Of a stretch of DNA of 64,000 bases, positions 8,655-17,563 are shown piece by piece. The stretch covers positions 32,044 to 96,043 of the forward strand of contig CAJTGD010000024.1 in the NCBI GenBank assembly GCA_910575475.1, read 5' to 3'. A program made the translations under genes and the position numbers. This DNA comes from Lachnospiraceae bacterium (GTDB taxonomy: Bacteria > Bacillota > Clostridia > Lachnospirales > Lachnospiraceae). Each line of letters opens with the position of its first letter. Position 1 is the stretch's first letter. Below the pieces are notes generated by a model. It did not search any database. It was not told the origin of the DNA and was given only the letters and a program-made list of their open reading frames with translations.

Positions 8655-8697
8655 GATTCGACCGGCAAGGGAAATGAGAGCTTTTGACGGTCGAATC
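8655..8697. promoter_or_regulatory. Inverted repeat between proB and proA
   Basis: Perfect 10-base arms GATTCGACCG / CGGTCGAATC separated by 23 bases. There is no U-tract. It could be an RNA stem that sets the proB/proA ratio or a protein site; nothing in the sequence decides. Confidence 0.45.
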
Positions 8698-8788
8698 ATA
8701 GATCAGGAACTGCCGTAAAATACCCAGTACAATCAGAACAGGTGATTTTGTGACAGTCCGGGAATATAAAAAAGGAAGGATGTAGAAA

Positions 8789-10039
8789 ATGGAAAGCTAT
8801 ATTCAGACACTGGGAATCCGTGCGAAGAATGCGTCAAGACTCTGCGCCAAGCTGGGGACAAAAGAAAAGAACAGAGGACTCCTGGCGGTGGCCGGGGAGC
8901 TGTGTGCCAGGAGCACGTATCTTTTGGAAGAAAATGAAAAGGACTTAAGGGCAGCGGAAGAAAAAGGGGTGAAGCAGTCCCTGATCGACCGTCTCAGACT
9001 GACCGAAGAGCGGATCCGGGACATGGCCGAGGGGCTGAAACAGGTTGCGGCGCTGGAGGATCCCATCGGGGAGGTGTTAAGCATGAAGAACCGACCAAAC
9101 GGCCTGCGGATCGGCAAGAGGCGGGTGCCTCTGGGGGTGGTGGGTATCATCTACGAATCCCGTCCCAATGTGACGGCAGACGCCTTCGGGCTCTGCTTCA
9201 AGACCGGAAACGCCGTGATCCTGCGGGGCGGAAGCGATGCCATCCATTCCAACCTGGCGATCACGGAGGTCATCCAGGCGGGCCTTAAAAAGGAAAATCT
9301 GCCCCAGGATGCCATTCTTCTGGTGGAAGACACCAGCAGGGCAACGGTAGGGGAGATGATGAAGCTGCATGACTATATCGACGTTCTGATCCCCAGGGGC
9401 GGCGCCGGCCTGATCGCGAATGTGGTGGAGAACAGCACCGTGCCGGTGATCGAGACAGGCACCGGGAACTGCCATATTTTCGTAGATGCCAGTGCGGATA
9501 TCGGCAGGGCGGCGGATATCATTGAAAATGCAAAGACCCAGCGTATGGGCGTGTGCAACGCCTGCGAATCCCTGGTGATCCATGCGGCTGCCGCGAAGGA
9601 GGCGCTGCCTCTGATCGCAGAACGGCTGAGAGCGCACCAGGTAGAGATCCGGGGAGATGAACGGGCCAGGGCGATCGTGCCGGAGATCCTTCCGGCATCG
9701 GAAGAGGACTGGGGAACCGAGTATCTGGACGCCGTGATCTCCGTGAAGATCGTAGACTCCGCAGAAGAAGCGATCGCTCATATTAACCGCTACAATACCG
9801 GGCATTCCGAGTCCATCCTCACAAAGGATTATGACAACGCGCTGAAATTCCAGGATGAGGTGGATGCGGCCGCAGTCTATGTGAACGCCTCCACACGGTT
9901 TACGGACGGATTCGAGTTCGGCTTCGGCGCGGAGATCGGGATCAGTACGCAGAAGCTTCACGCAAGAGGACCGATGGGGCTGGAAGCGCTCACGTCCACG
10001 AAATATATTATCTTTGGAAACGGACAGATCCGGGAATAA
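8789..10039 (+). CDS. proA: Gamma-glutamyl phosphate reductase
   Basis: 416 residues, normal length. An aldehyde dehydrogenase-fold enzyme that reduces gamma-glutamyl phosphate to glutamate semialdehyde with NADPH, the second step of proline synthesis. Motifs include [27 protein letters not shown], the catalytic Cys in GVCNACES (Cys256) and [19 protein letters not shown] near the C-terminus. The SD is AAGGAAGG before the ATG. It forms the proBA pair with the gene upstream; proC is not in the window. Confidence 0.97.
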   Translation: MESYIQTLGIRAKNASRLCAKLGTKEKNRGLLAVAGELCARSTYLLEENEKDLRAAEEKGVKQSLIDRLRLTEERIRDMAEGLKQVAALEDPIGEVLSMKNRPNGLRIGKRRVPLGVVGIIYESRPNVTADAFGLCFKTGNAVILRGGSDAIHSNLAITEVIQAGLKKENLPQDAILLVEDTSRATVGEMMKLHDYIDVLIPRGGAGLIANVVENSTVPVIETGTGNCHIFVDASADIGRAADIIENAKTQRMGVCNACESLVIHAAAAKEALPLIAERLRAHQVEIRGDERARAIVPEILPASEEDWGTEYLDAVISVKIVDSAEEAIAHINRYNTGHSESILTKDYDNALKFQDEVDAAAVYVNASTRFTDGFEFGFGAEIGISTQKLHARGPMGLEALTSTKYIIFGNGQIRE

Positions 10040-10052
10040 AGGATGCCTTTTC

Positions 10053-10952
10053 TTACAGGATCAAAACATCCATTCTCCGGGATTGCCGAAATTCCTTTGG
10101 CGTCATCTTTAAATATTTTTTAAAGGTTTTGCTGAAATAAGCACTGTTCTGAAAGCCGGTCATGAATGCAATATTTGTGACCGGCGCATCTGTCTCCGCC
10201 AGGAGCCGCTTTGCCTGTTCGATACGATAGCGGATCAGGTAATCCATGGGCGTCTGATGAAAGGTGTTCTTAAACAAGCGGATGCATTCCTTTGTGCTGA
10301 TTCCGGCATATACGGAGATGTCGGCAATGGTGATCTTCTCCTTAAAATGCTTATGGATAAAGCTCAGGATATCTTTGGTACGCTCATGGGCAGAGGGCGT
10401 CTGGAACAGATTTTTCTGCCGCTGCATTTCCAATTCCTGTACAAGGAGAGTCCAGCCCTCGGACAGCAGGTTTCGGATCTGAAATTCCGCATGTTCTTCG
10501 TTGTTTAAGCGTGTCAGAGTATGAAGCAGCTTCAAAAATTCCTTGCCGCTGCCGGTGTTTCCCCGTATGATTACCACCTCAACGGATTGATTTTTCAAAA
10601 CAGGATTCAAATATTTGGTTTCATAGATGCTCCGGAAATGCCCGGTGAGCAGGATTGGGTGGAAGAGATGCGCGTGTTCCACTGCGGTTGCCGATTTGTC
10701 GGCTTTTCTCTTCGTGTTCATCACGTTGGTATTGATGAAATATCCTTCCCCCTGGCGGATCGTATAGGTTCGGTTGATCGTCTCAATGACAATCGAGCCT
10801 TTATACGCGTAATCAAACTCCAATTCTTCATGCCAGTGCCATGGAACCGTATAATTGCTGAGGTCTCTTTCATGCATGGTATAAGGAAATTCGTAAGTGA
10901 TCCCGTCAATCAGCTCTACCGCATTTTCATCCTGTATAAACGAGAGATCCAT
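10053..10952 (-). CDS. AraC-family transcriptional regulator
   Basis: 299 residues. An N-terminal cupin-like sensing region (about 20-110) contains paired histidines in PWHWHEELEFDY. It is followed by a C-terminal AraC/XylS double helix-turn-helix (about 195-295), including ISVYAGISTKECIRLFK and FMTGFQNSAYFSKTFKKYL. It is divergent from the damaged alcohol dehydrogenase at 11087, with a 134-base shared intergenic region, and probably controlled it. The inducer is unknown. It ends 13 bases from the convergent proA stop. Confidence 0.9.
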   Translation of the reverse strand: MDLSFIQDENAVELIDGITYEFPYTMHERDLSNYTVPWHWHEELEFDYAYKGSIVIETINRTYTIRQGEGYFINTNVMNTKRKADKSATAVEHAHLFHPILLTGHFRSIYETKYLNPVLKNQSVEVVIIRGNTGSGKEFLKLLHTLTRLNNEEHAEFQIRNLLSEGWTLLVQELEMQRQKNLFQTPSAHERTKDILSFIHKHFKEKITIADISVYAGISTKECIRLFKNTFHQTPMDYLIRYRIEQAKRLLAETDAPVTNIAFMTGFQNSAYFSKTFKKYLKMTPKEFRQSRRMDVLIL

Positions 10953-11053
10953 AGACAGCCTCCTTTTCTGAAAATGATAAAAATAATCCCAATATTGTCT
11001 TTATTATTATAGTATATGGTAAGAAAGTGATATTTTCAAGCTGATTGCTTTGA

Positions 11054-11059
11054 TATAAT
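11054..11059 (+). promoter_or_regulatory. Probable -10 element for the damaged adh gene
   Basis: TATAAT lies 28 bases before the ATG at 11087, with an AGGAG SD between. No good -35 is visible, as expected if the divergent AraC regulator activates this promoter. Confidence 0.4.
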
Positions 11060-11086
11060 CATCTTATCAAAAAACAGGAGATTATT

Positions 11087-12029
11087 ATGGCTCATAATTT
11101 TCACTATTATTCACCGACAGAGGTTATCTTTGGAAGGGGCGCGCATCAAGAAACAGGAAAGTATATTAAAAAGTATGGGGGCACAAAGGTTCTGGTCGTG
11201 TATGGAAGCGAACGCGTCTTCAAAAACGGCCTGATGGATGAGATCACGGAATCCATGAAAGCAGAGGGACTGACCTTCGAATTTTTAGGAGGAGTGGTAC
11301 CGAATCCACATCTTTCCAAAGTATACATGGGAATCGGACTGGGAAAAAGAATCGGGGCGGATTTTTTGCTGGCTGTCGGAGGGGGATCCGCGATTGATAC
11401 CGCAAAGGCTGTCGCATATGGGCTGGCAGAGCCCGAGGAAGATGTCTGGACTCTTTTCGAACACACCCGTACCGCAAAAAAATGTCTTCCCGTGGCGTCG
11501 GTTCTGACCATTGCGGCCGCAGGAAGCGAAACCAGTATGGGAGCGGTGATCACCAATGAAAAGACCAATGAAAAGCGGGCTTACGATGATGACCTGGCAC
11601 GTCCGAGATTTGCGGTGATGAATCCGGAATTCACCCTGTCCCTTCCGAACTACCAGACGGAGAGCGGATGTGCGGATATTATGATGCATAGGATGGAACG
11701 CTATTTTACAAACAGCGGAAATATGGAACTTACAGATTCGATCGCAGAAGGGCTGCTTCGGACAGTGATCACCAATGCCAAAATCTTACACAATGATCCG
11801 CAGAATTATGATGCACGGGCAGAAGTGATGTGGGCCGGTTCCCTGGCGCATAATAACCTGACCGGATGCGGGAATGCCGGTGAATTTGAGAGAGCTGGGC
11901 ATCACGCCGACGGAGGAACAGATTCATGAAATGGCCGTCCGCTGCGCAAAAGCCTACGGAGGAAGCAAAGGCTCCGCGAAGCTTCTGCATCAGAAGGACA
12001 TGGAGGAGATCTACCATATGGCACGATGA
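11087..12029 (+). pseudogene. Iron-containing alcohol dehydrogenase with internal deletion and frameshift
   Basis: The first 265 residues closely parallel the intact enzyme at 6533, through the cofactor motif VGGGSAIDTAKAV to NNLTGCG. The frame then shifts. A second frame resumes at once with MPVNLRELGITPTEEQ and runs to the normal C-terminus (KDMEEIYHMAR, stop 12027-12029). Compared with the paralogue, about 80 residues are missing, including both motifs with metal-binding histidines (HQLEHELGG and DVAHGAGLA). The 280-residue product would lack its iron site and be inactive. The deletion probably arose in place, because both flanks are otherwise well conserved. Confidence 0.88.
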
Positions 12030-12086
12030 CATTTGCGGAAGGAATCCGCAAATTCCAGGTTAAAAAAATTGAATCATACAGATATT

Positions 12087-12190
12087 GAAGGAGCTGTCGA
12101 AAAATGGCTTTTCTGCACAATATCTTGCTGTGAGATCCAATCAGTCACAGCATATATTGTGGGAGACCGTCGTTTTCCGGCAGCTTCTTT
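12087..12190. repeat. Long palindromic repeat, copy A (MITE-like)
   Basis: The two ends are near-complementary over about 45 bases: GAGCTGTCGAAAAATGG on the left pairs with the complement of CGTTTTCCGGCAGCTTC on the right, with a further inner TTGCTGTGA/TCACAGCA stem. A second copy with the same ends and inner stem lies at 25491-25605. Both are preceded by ATATTGAAG. It lies between the adh pseudogene and the transporter at 12290. Confidence 0.75.
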
Positions 12191-12289
12191 TACGCATTTG
12201 TATTTGTGAGATGTATATCCCGGCATATTCTGTACAGAATATAGGAAATGAACAGAAAATCGATCGTTTGCGAGAAAAGAGGAAAAGTT

Positions 12290-13687
12290 ATGGAGAATGA
12301 AAACACGGCTATGGAGCCATTTGGTATGAAGGATAAGCTGGGATATATGTTCGGAGATTTCGGAAATGATTTTACCTTCATCCTGTCCTCCTCCTTTATG
12401 CTGAAATTCTACACGGATGTGATGGGAGTGCCGGCCGCGGTGGTAGGGCTCCTGATGATGGCCGCCCGTTTTGTGGATGCGGTGACGGATGTAACCATGG
12501 GGCAGATCGTGGACCGCTCCAGACCGACAAAAGATGGAAAGTTCAAGCCGTGGATCAAACGGATGTGCGGGCCGGTGGCGGTCTCGTCCTTTTTGATCTA
12601 TCAGTCTGCGTTTGCGGATATGTCCTACGGATTCCGGATCGTATGGATGGTCATTACCTATATTTTATGGGGATCTATTTTCTATACGTCCATCAATATT
12701 CCTTATGGATCCATGGCTTCGGCCATTTCCGCGGATCCGAAGCACCGCGCGGAGCTTTCCACCTGGCGGACCATCGGCGCTACCCTTGCAGGGCTGGTGA
12801 TCGGCGTGGGAACTCCGGTGGCGGCTTATGTGGTGGTGGACGGCAATACGGTTCTTTCCGGCCCCCGGATGACCGGCATCGCCGGAGTCTTCAGTATTCT
12901 GGCGATCGTCTGTTATCTGCTCTGCTTTCGGCTTGTGAGGGAGCGGATTCCGGTGGAGGCCAACGACCAGAAGCTGGAGATCGGAAAACTGTTGAAAAGC
13001 CTGGCCACGAACAGGGCATTGCTGGGGATCATCGCCGCAGCCATATTGCTGCTGCTGGGAATGCTGGGCATGCAGGGGATGGCAGGCTATGTGTTTCCGA
13101 ATTATTATGGCTCCGCAGCCGCCCAGTCTTCGTCTGCCATGACAGGAAGCATTGTGATGCTGGTGATCTGCGCGCCTCTTGCCGCCAGACTGTCCGCAAG
13201 ATTCGGCAAAAAAGAGCTTTCGGTGGTTTCCTGCGCGTTCGGGTCGGCGGTGTATCTGCTCTGCCTGCTGATCAAGCCGCAGAATCCGTATGTATATGTG
13301 GGATTTTATACATTGGCTTATGTTGGGCTTGGATTCTTTAATACGGTGATCTGGGCCATGATCACGGATGTGATCGACGATGCGGAGATCAAAAACGGGG
13401 TGCGGGAGGACGGCACGATCTATTCGGTGTATTCCTTTGCAAGAAAGCTGGGACAGGCATTTTCCTCCGGCATGATCGGGGGGCTTCTGAGCCTGATCGG
13501 CTACACCCAGGCAACGGCCTTTGACCCGGAGATCACGTCAGGGATTTTTAACCTGTCCTGTATCATTCCGGCCGTTGGGCTGGGAGCGGTGGCTTTGGCC
13601 CTGCTGTTCATCTATCCGCTGAATAAGGCACGGGTGGAGGCGAATGTGGCGGAGCTGACGCGGCGGCGCGGGGAAGCCGGGAGGTAG
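12290..13687 (+). CDS. GPH-family (MFS) sugar:cation symporter
   Basis: 465 residues from the ATG at 12290, preceded by AGAGGAAAAG; an upstream in-frame ATG (12248) has no SD. The N-terminus (GMKDKLGYMFGDFGNDFTFI) and the loop DVTMGQIVDRSRPTKDGKFKPW are diagnostic of glycoside-pentoside-hexuronide symporters. About twelve hydrophobic segments are visible. It imports a sugar or glycoside with a cation; the substrate is unknown. No catabolic gene is adjacent. It is related to the truncated transporter at the start of the window. Confidence 0.93.
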   Translation: MENENTAMEPFGMKDKLGYMFGDFGNDFTFILSSSFMLKFYTDVMGVPAAVVGLLMMAARFVDAVTDVTMGQIVDRSRPTKDGKFKPWIKRMCGPVAVSSFLIYQSAFADMSYGFRIVWMVITYILWGSIFYTSINIPYGSMASAISADPKHRAELSTWRTIGATLAGLVIGVGTPVAAYVVVDGNTVLSGPRMTGIAGVFSILAIVCYLLCFRLVRERIPVEANDQKLEIGKLLKSLATNRALLGIIAAAILLLLGMLGMQGMAGYVFPNYYGSAAAQSSSAMTGSIVMLVICAPLAARLSARFGKKELSVVSCAFGSAVYLLCLLIKPQNPYVYVGFYTLAYVGLGFFNTVIWAMITDVIDDAEIKNGVREDGTIYSVYSFARKLGQAFSSGMIGGLLSLIGYTQATAFDPEITSGIFNLSCIIPAVGLGAVALALLFIYPLNKARVEANVAELTRRRGEAGR

Positions 13688-13832
13688 AGTATCAATCACC
13701 GTACAAGAGGTGTGCACATTTTTGTATGAAATGTATACCCTCAACATTCGTTAAGCTGGCTATAGTTTATAGAAATCAGGTTTCTCATCGTTGATCTCTG
13801 TGGTATACTGAGATTGTAAGTATAAAAATCCT

Positions 13833-13868
13833 TGCTGTATCAGGTTTCCGCAGCTTTAACGATACAGT
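13833..13868. promoter_or_regulatory. Inverted repeat in the gap before folC
   Basis: Perfect 7-base arms CTGTATC / GATACAG around 22 bases, just upstream of the ABC ATPase stub. It may be a leftover leader or operator of that lost gene. Confidence 0.3.
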
Positions 13869-13902
13869 AAATCCTCACAAATCAAATATACGGGGGCAGA
13901 CG

Positions 13903-13959
13903 ATGAAATTAAAAATAAATAATCTGAGTAAGAGCTACAGGGGACGGACAGCGACCTGA
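13903..13959 (+). pseudogene. Stub of an ABC transporter ATPase gene (first 18 codons)
   Basis: An ATG with a GGGGGCAGACG SD opens MKLKINNLSKSYRGRTAT and then stops. The N-terminal pattern, a short beta strand followed by NLSKSYRG, is how many ABC ATPases begin. No Walker A follows in any frame. This suggests that most of an ABC transporter operon was deleted between here and the folC promoter. The remainder of the 377-base gap (13688-14064) holds only the inverted repeat and the folC promoter. Confidence 0.5.
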
Positions 13960-13996
13960 CAGATAGCGGAAAAGACTTTTTGCGACGAATTTATAC

Positions 13997-14025
13997 TTGT
14001 AGGATTCAATGGGAAGTGATATGAT
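13997..14025 (+). promoter_or_regulatory. Promoter of the folate operon
   Basis: TTGTAG (13997-14002), a 17-base spacer and TATGAT (14020-14025), 39 bases before the folC ATG. Confidence 0.5.
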
Positions 14026-14064
14026 GTTTGATGGCAGCATTATTATCAGCGCGGGGGTGCTGCC

Positions 14065-15411
14065 ATGAAGAAAAATCAGAAAGGAAACAACGATAACGTG
14101 ACCTATAAAGAAGCAAGGGTATATTTGGACGAGGTGTCGAAATACGGAAGTGTACTTGGCTTGGATACGGTTCGGGAGCTTTTGCATGAGCTGGGGGATC
14201 CCCAGAAGGACCTGAGGTTCATCCATGTGGCGGGGACGAACGGAAAAGGGTCTGTGCTTGCATTTATTTCTACGATTCTGAGTGAAGCGGGCATCCGGAC
14301 CGGAAGATATATTTCACCGACCGTGGTTTCGTATCTGGAGCGGATCCAGATCGATGGGAAATGGATTTCGGAGGAGGAATTTGCAGAACTGGTTCAAGAA
14401 ATTCAGAAAGCTATTGTGCGTATGGAGGCAAAGGGGCATCATAGCCCTACTGTTTTTGAGATTGAGACCGCAATAGCTTTTTTGTATTTCCGAAAAAAAC
14501 AATGCGGGATTGTGGTATTGGAGACCGGGCTGGGCGGGAAGGAGGATGCCACCAACGTTGTAGAGCATACGCTGGTTTCTGTCTTTACACCCATCAGCCG
14601 GGATCACATGAGCTTTTTAGGGGATACGCCGGAAGCGATCGCGGAGCACAAGGCGGGCATCATCAAGCCAGGCTGTATTGTGGTATCCGCACCCCAGGAG
14701 CCGGAGGTCAGAAGTGTGCTGGAAAGGCGTGCGGCAGAACAGGGCTGTGAGATCCGGTTTGCAAAGCCGGAGGATGCTGTGGTCACACAGGAAGATTACC
14801 GGGGACAGACATTTTCTTACGGAGGGATGAAGGATCTGAAGATCCGGCTGGCGGGAACCTGTCAGATCATCAATGGGATGACTGCATGGGAGGCTGTCCG
14901 GGCGGCGGAAGATGCTGCGGGGATGCAGATCCGGGAGGAGGAGATACGCAGGGGCTTTGAGAAAACCCGTTGGCCGGGAAGGTTTACCTGCTTGAGGGAA
15001 GCGCCTGTGTTTTTAGTAGACGGGGCCCACAATGCAGACGGGGCCCGCTGGCTTAAAGCCTCTGTGGAACGCTATTTTCTAGGGCGGAGACTGTTTCTCA
15101 TTATGGGAGTATTCCGGGATAAGGAATATGAACGAATGGCACAGATTATGGCTCCTCTGGCAGAACGGATCTATACGGTCAACCTGCCGGATGAAAAGCG
15201 AAGCCTGTCTGCGGAGAAATTGAAAAAGACGGCGGGGGTTTATTGTAAGGGAACGGTTCTGGCAATGGACGGAATTGACCAGGCAGTAGAGGAAGCTATG
15301 CGGGACGCAGGGGAGAGGGATGTGATCCTGGCCTTTGGGTCACTGTCCTATCTGGGCAGAGTCATGGAAGTAGTGCAAAAGAGACTGCCGGATAAAGGCA
15401 GTGCCAAGTGA
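14065..15411 (+). CDS. folC: Bifunctional folylpolyglutamate synthase / dihydrofolate synthase
   Basis: 448 residues. A Mur-ligase fold enzyme that adds glutamate to dihydropteroate and then polyglutamylates folates. The ATP loop is VAGTNGKGSVLAFI (about residues 54-67), followed by TGRYISPTVVSYLERIQI. ETGLGGKEDATNVV and the C-terminal FLVDGAHNADGARWL are typical. The start codon follows a GGGGG stretch. It heads the operon folC-folE-HD-folP-folBK, in which each gene lies within about 110 bases of the next. Confidence 0.95.
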   Translation: MKKNQKGNNDNVTYKEARVYLDEVSKYGSVLGLDTVRELLHELGDPQKDLRFIHVAGTNGKGSVLAFISTILSEAGIRTGRYISPTVVSYLERIQIDGKWISEEEFAELVQEIQKAIVRMEAKGHHSPTVFEIETAIAFLYFRKKQCGIVVLETGLGGKEDATNVVEHTLVSVFTPISRDHMSFLGDTPEAIAEHKAGIIKPGCIVVSAPQEPEVRSVLERRAAEQGCEIRFAKPEDAVVTQEDYRGQTFSYGGMKDLKIRLAGTCQIINGMTAWEAVRAAEDAAGMQIREEEIRRGFEKTRWPGRFTCLREAPVFLVDGAHNADGARWLKASVERYFLGRRLFLIMGVFRDKEYERMAQIMAPLAERIYTVNLPDEKRSLSAEKLKKTAGVYCKGTVLAMDGIDQAVEEAMRDAGERDVILAFGSLSYLGRVMEVVQKRLPDKGSAK

Positions 15412-15436
15412 ATTATGAAACAGAGAGGTAGGGAAC

Positions 15437-16000
15437 ATGATAGATCAGGAGAAGGTAAAACAGGCAGTCCGTCTGTTTTTGGAAGGAATCGGAGAGGATC
15501 CGAAGCGGGAAGGGCTGATAGAGACACCGGACCGGATCGCCAGGATGTGTGAGGAAATCTACGGCGGGCTGGAAGAGACGGCAGAAACACATCTTAGGAA
15601 AACATTTCGGGCTGAGGAGCGGGGAATGGTGCTGGAGAAGGACATTGCATTTTACTCGACCTGCGAGCACCACCTGCTGCCGTTTTTCGGGAAAGCCCAT
15701 ATCGCCTATATCCCGGACGGGAGAGTGGTGGGCTTGAGCAAGCTGGCCCGGGCTGTGGAGGTCTATGCAAGGAGACCCCAGATCCAGGAGCAGCTGACCG
15801 GACAGATCGCGGATGCATTAATGCGAGAGCTTCGTCCCAAAGGGGCTATGGTGATGGTTGAGGCGGAGCATATGTGCATGACCATGCGGGGGATCAAAAA
15901 GCCGGGAAGCCGGACCGTGACGGCAGCAAAGCGGGGGTGTTTTTTGGAGGATCCGGAATTGGTACATATGTTTTACGCAATGCTCGGACAGGGGCGGTAG
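15437..16000 (+). CDS. folE: GTP cyclohydrolase I
   Basis: 187 residues, normal length. It converts GTP to 7,8-dihydroneopterin triphosphate, the entry to folate synthesis. The zinc ligands are visible in [12 protein letters not shown] (Cys and His) and in HMCMTMRG (Cys). [20 protein letters not shown] and [11 protein letters not shown] belong to the active-site helix and C-terminal part. The SD is AGGTAGGG. The HD-domain gene follows 52 bases downstream. Confidence 0.97.
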   Translation: MIDQEKVKQAVRLFLEGIGEDPKREGLIETPDRIARMCEEIYGGLEETAETHLRKTFRAEERGMVLEKDIAFYSTCEHHLLPFFGKAHIAYIPDGRVVGLSKLARAVEVYARRPQIQEQLTGQIADALMRELRPKGAMVMVEAEHMCMTMRGIKKPGSRTVTAAKRGCFLEDPELVHMFYAMLGQGR

Positions 16001-16052
16001 AGATGGAGTAAGATTGATCGTAAGCCTGAATAGAAAAGAAAGGAACGGCAGT

Positions 16053-16541
16053 ATGAAGGCGATTGAGGACATCCGAAATCATCCGCTGTATGTGGAAGCA
16101 TATAAAAAATTAGAGCAGGAAGAACAGGAACGGATCTTTTGCTGTCATCAGATGGAGCATCTGCTGGACGTGGCGCGGATCGCATACATCCAAAGCCTGG
16201 AGCAGAAGTTGGAGATCCGCAAGGAAGTCATCTATGCGGCCGCGCTTCTGCATGACATCGGAAAATACAGGCAGTATACGGAAGGCATCCCCCATGAAAA
16301 GGCTTCTGCTGAGATTGCGGAGGTGATTCTGAACGAGCTCTCGGAGAATTTTTTTTCGGAAACAGAAAAAGCTTCCATACTTCGGGCCATCCTGGGGCAC
16401 CGCAGGCTGCGGGAGGATATGGAGGTGTTGGAAAGGCTGATCTATACCAGCGACAAGCTGTCCCGGAAGTGTTTTGCATGTAAGGCGCAGGAAGAATGTG
16501 ACTGGGATGCGGGTAAGAAGAATTTCGCGCTGGAAATTTGA
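16053..16541 (+). CDS. HD-domain phosphohydrolase in the folate operon
   Basis: 162 residues from the ATG at 16053, with an AAAGGAACGG SD. An HD-superfamily metal-dependent phosphohydrolase: EHLLDVAR (His36) and AALLHDIGKY (His67-Asp68), with a distal Asp in YTSDKLSR. A cysteine pair, CFACKAQEEC, lies near the C-terminus. It sits between folE and folP in a tight operon. A phosphatase is needed to convert dihydroneopterin triphosphate to dihydroneopterin, and no Nudix FolQ/NudB gene is present here, so this protein is a candidate for that step. That role is inference; HD proteins also act on nucleotides. Confidence 0.8.
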   Translation: MKAIEDIRNHPLYVEAYKKLEQEEQERIFCCHQMEHLLDVARIAYIQSLEQKLEIRKEVIYAAALLHDIGKYRQYTEGIPHEKASAEIAEVILNELSENFFSETEKASILRAILGHRRLREDMEVLERLIYTSDKLSRKCFACKAQEECDWDAGKKNFALEI

Positions 16542-16629
16542 AAGCTGTTCAAAAACGGCATAAACAATCAGGGCAGGAAATAATGAAACAGGCAATTTGA
16601 CATCACAGGAAAGGCACAAGGAGAACAAA

Positions 16630-17451
16630 ATGCAGATTGGCGGAAAATCATTTGACATTGGACACAGGACTTACATTATGGGGATACTGAATGTGACCCC
16701 GGATTCTTTTTCGGACGGAGGCCGTTTTCAGGATATGGACGCGGCGCTGCGTCATGCACAGGAGATGATCCGGGACGGGGCGGATATCCTGGATGTGGGC
16801 GGGGAATCTACACGCCCGGGGCATGTGCAGGTTTCAGAGGAGGAAGAGATCCGGCGGGTCGTGCCTGTGATCCGAAGCTTAAAAGAACAGTTTGACATCC
16901 CCGTATCGATCGATACATATAAAAGCAAAGTGGCCCGGGCCGCGTTGGATGCCGGGGCGGATCTGGTCAACGACATCTGGGGACTGAAATATGACCGGGA
17001 GCTGGCCGGCGTGATCGCGGAATACGGCGTGCCCTGTTGCCTGATGCATAACCGGGAAAAGGCAGAGTACAAAGACTTTATCCCGGAGGTGCTGGACGAC
17101 CTGAGGGAATCTCTGCGGCTGGCAGAGGCGGCAGGGATTTCCCGGGAGCAGATTATCCTGGATCCGGGCATCGGTTTTGGAAAAACCTGTGAAATGAATC
17201 TGGAAATGCTGAAGCATCTGGAGGACTTGAACAGCCTTGGATACCCCATACTGCTGGGAACGTCCAGAAAGTCAGTTATCGGACTGACCCTGGACCTTCC
17301 GGCGGACCAGAGGGAAGAGGGGACTCTGGTGACGACAGTGCTGGGGATCAAAAGCGGCTGCTCCTTTGTGAGAGTCCACGATGTAAAGGCGAATGCACGC
17401 GCAGTCAAAATGACAGAGGCAATCCTGCGGGAGCATGATTTACGTGGATGA
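16630..17451 (+). CDS. folP: Dihydropteroate synthase
   Basis: 273 residues from the ATG at 16630, with an AAGGAG SD; an upstream in-frame start at 16597 is unsupported. The TIM-barrel enzyme joins 6-hydroxymethyl-dihydropterin pyrophosphate to p-aminobenzoate and is the sulfonamide target. Signature motifs: MGILNVTPDSFSDGG, DVGGESTRPGH, SIDTYKSKVA, DIWGLKYD, LDPGIGFGKT and LGTSRKSVIG. It continues the fol operon and precedes folBK by 112 bases. Confidence 0.97.
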   Translation: MQIGGKSFDIGHRTYIMGILNVTPDSFSDGGRFQDMDAALRHAQEMIRDGADILDVGGESTRPGHVQVSEEEEIRRVVPVIRSLKEQFDIPVSIDTYKSKVARAALDAGADLVNDIWGLKYDRELAGVIAEYGVPCCLMHNREKAEYKDFIPEVLDDLRESLRLAEAAGISREQIILDPGIGFGKTCEMNLEMLKHLEDLNSLGYPILLGTSRKSVIGLTLDLPADQREEGTLVTTVLGIKSGCSFVRVHDVKANARAVKMTEAILREHDLRG

Positions 17452-17563
17452 GTTTCCATGAATCAACGGGTCAGGCGGATATGCTGCATATCTATTTGGC
17501 GTTTGCGGCGAGGGGAAGAAAATCCCACATAGTTTAGACTGCTTCGGCGAATGGGGAGGTATT

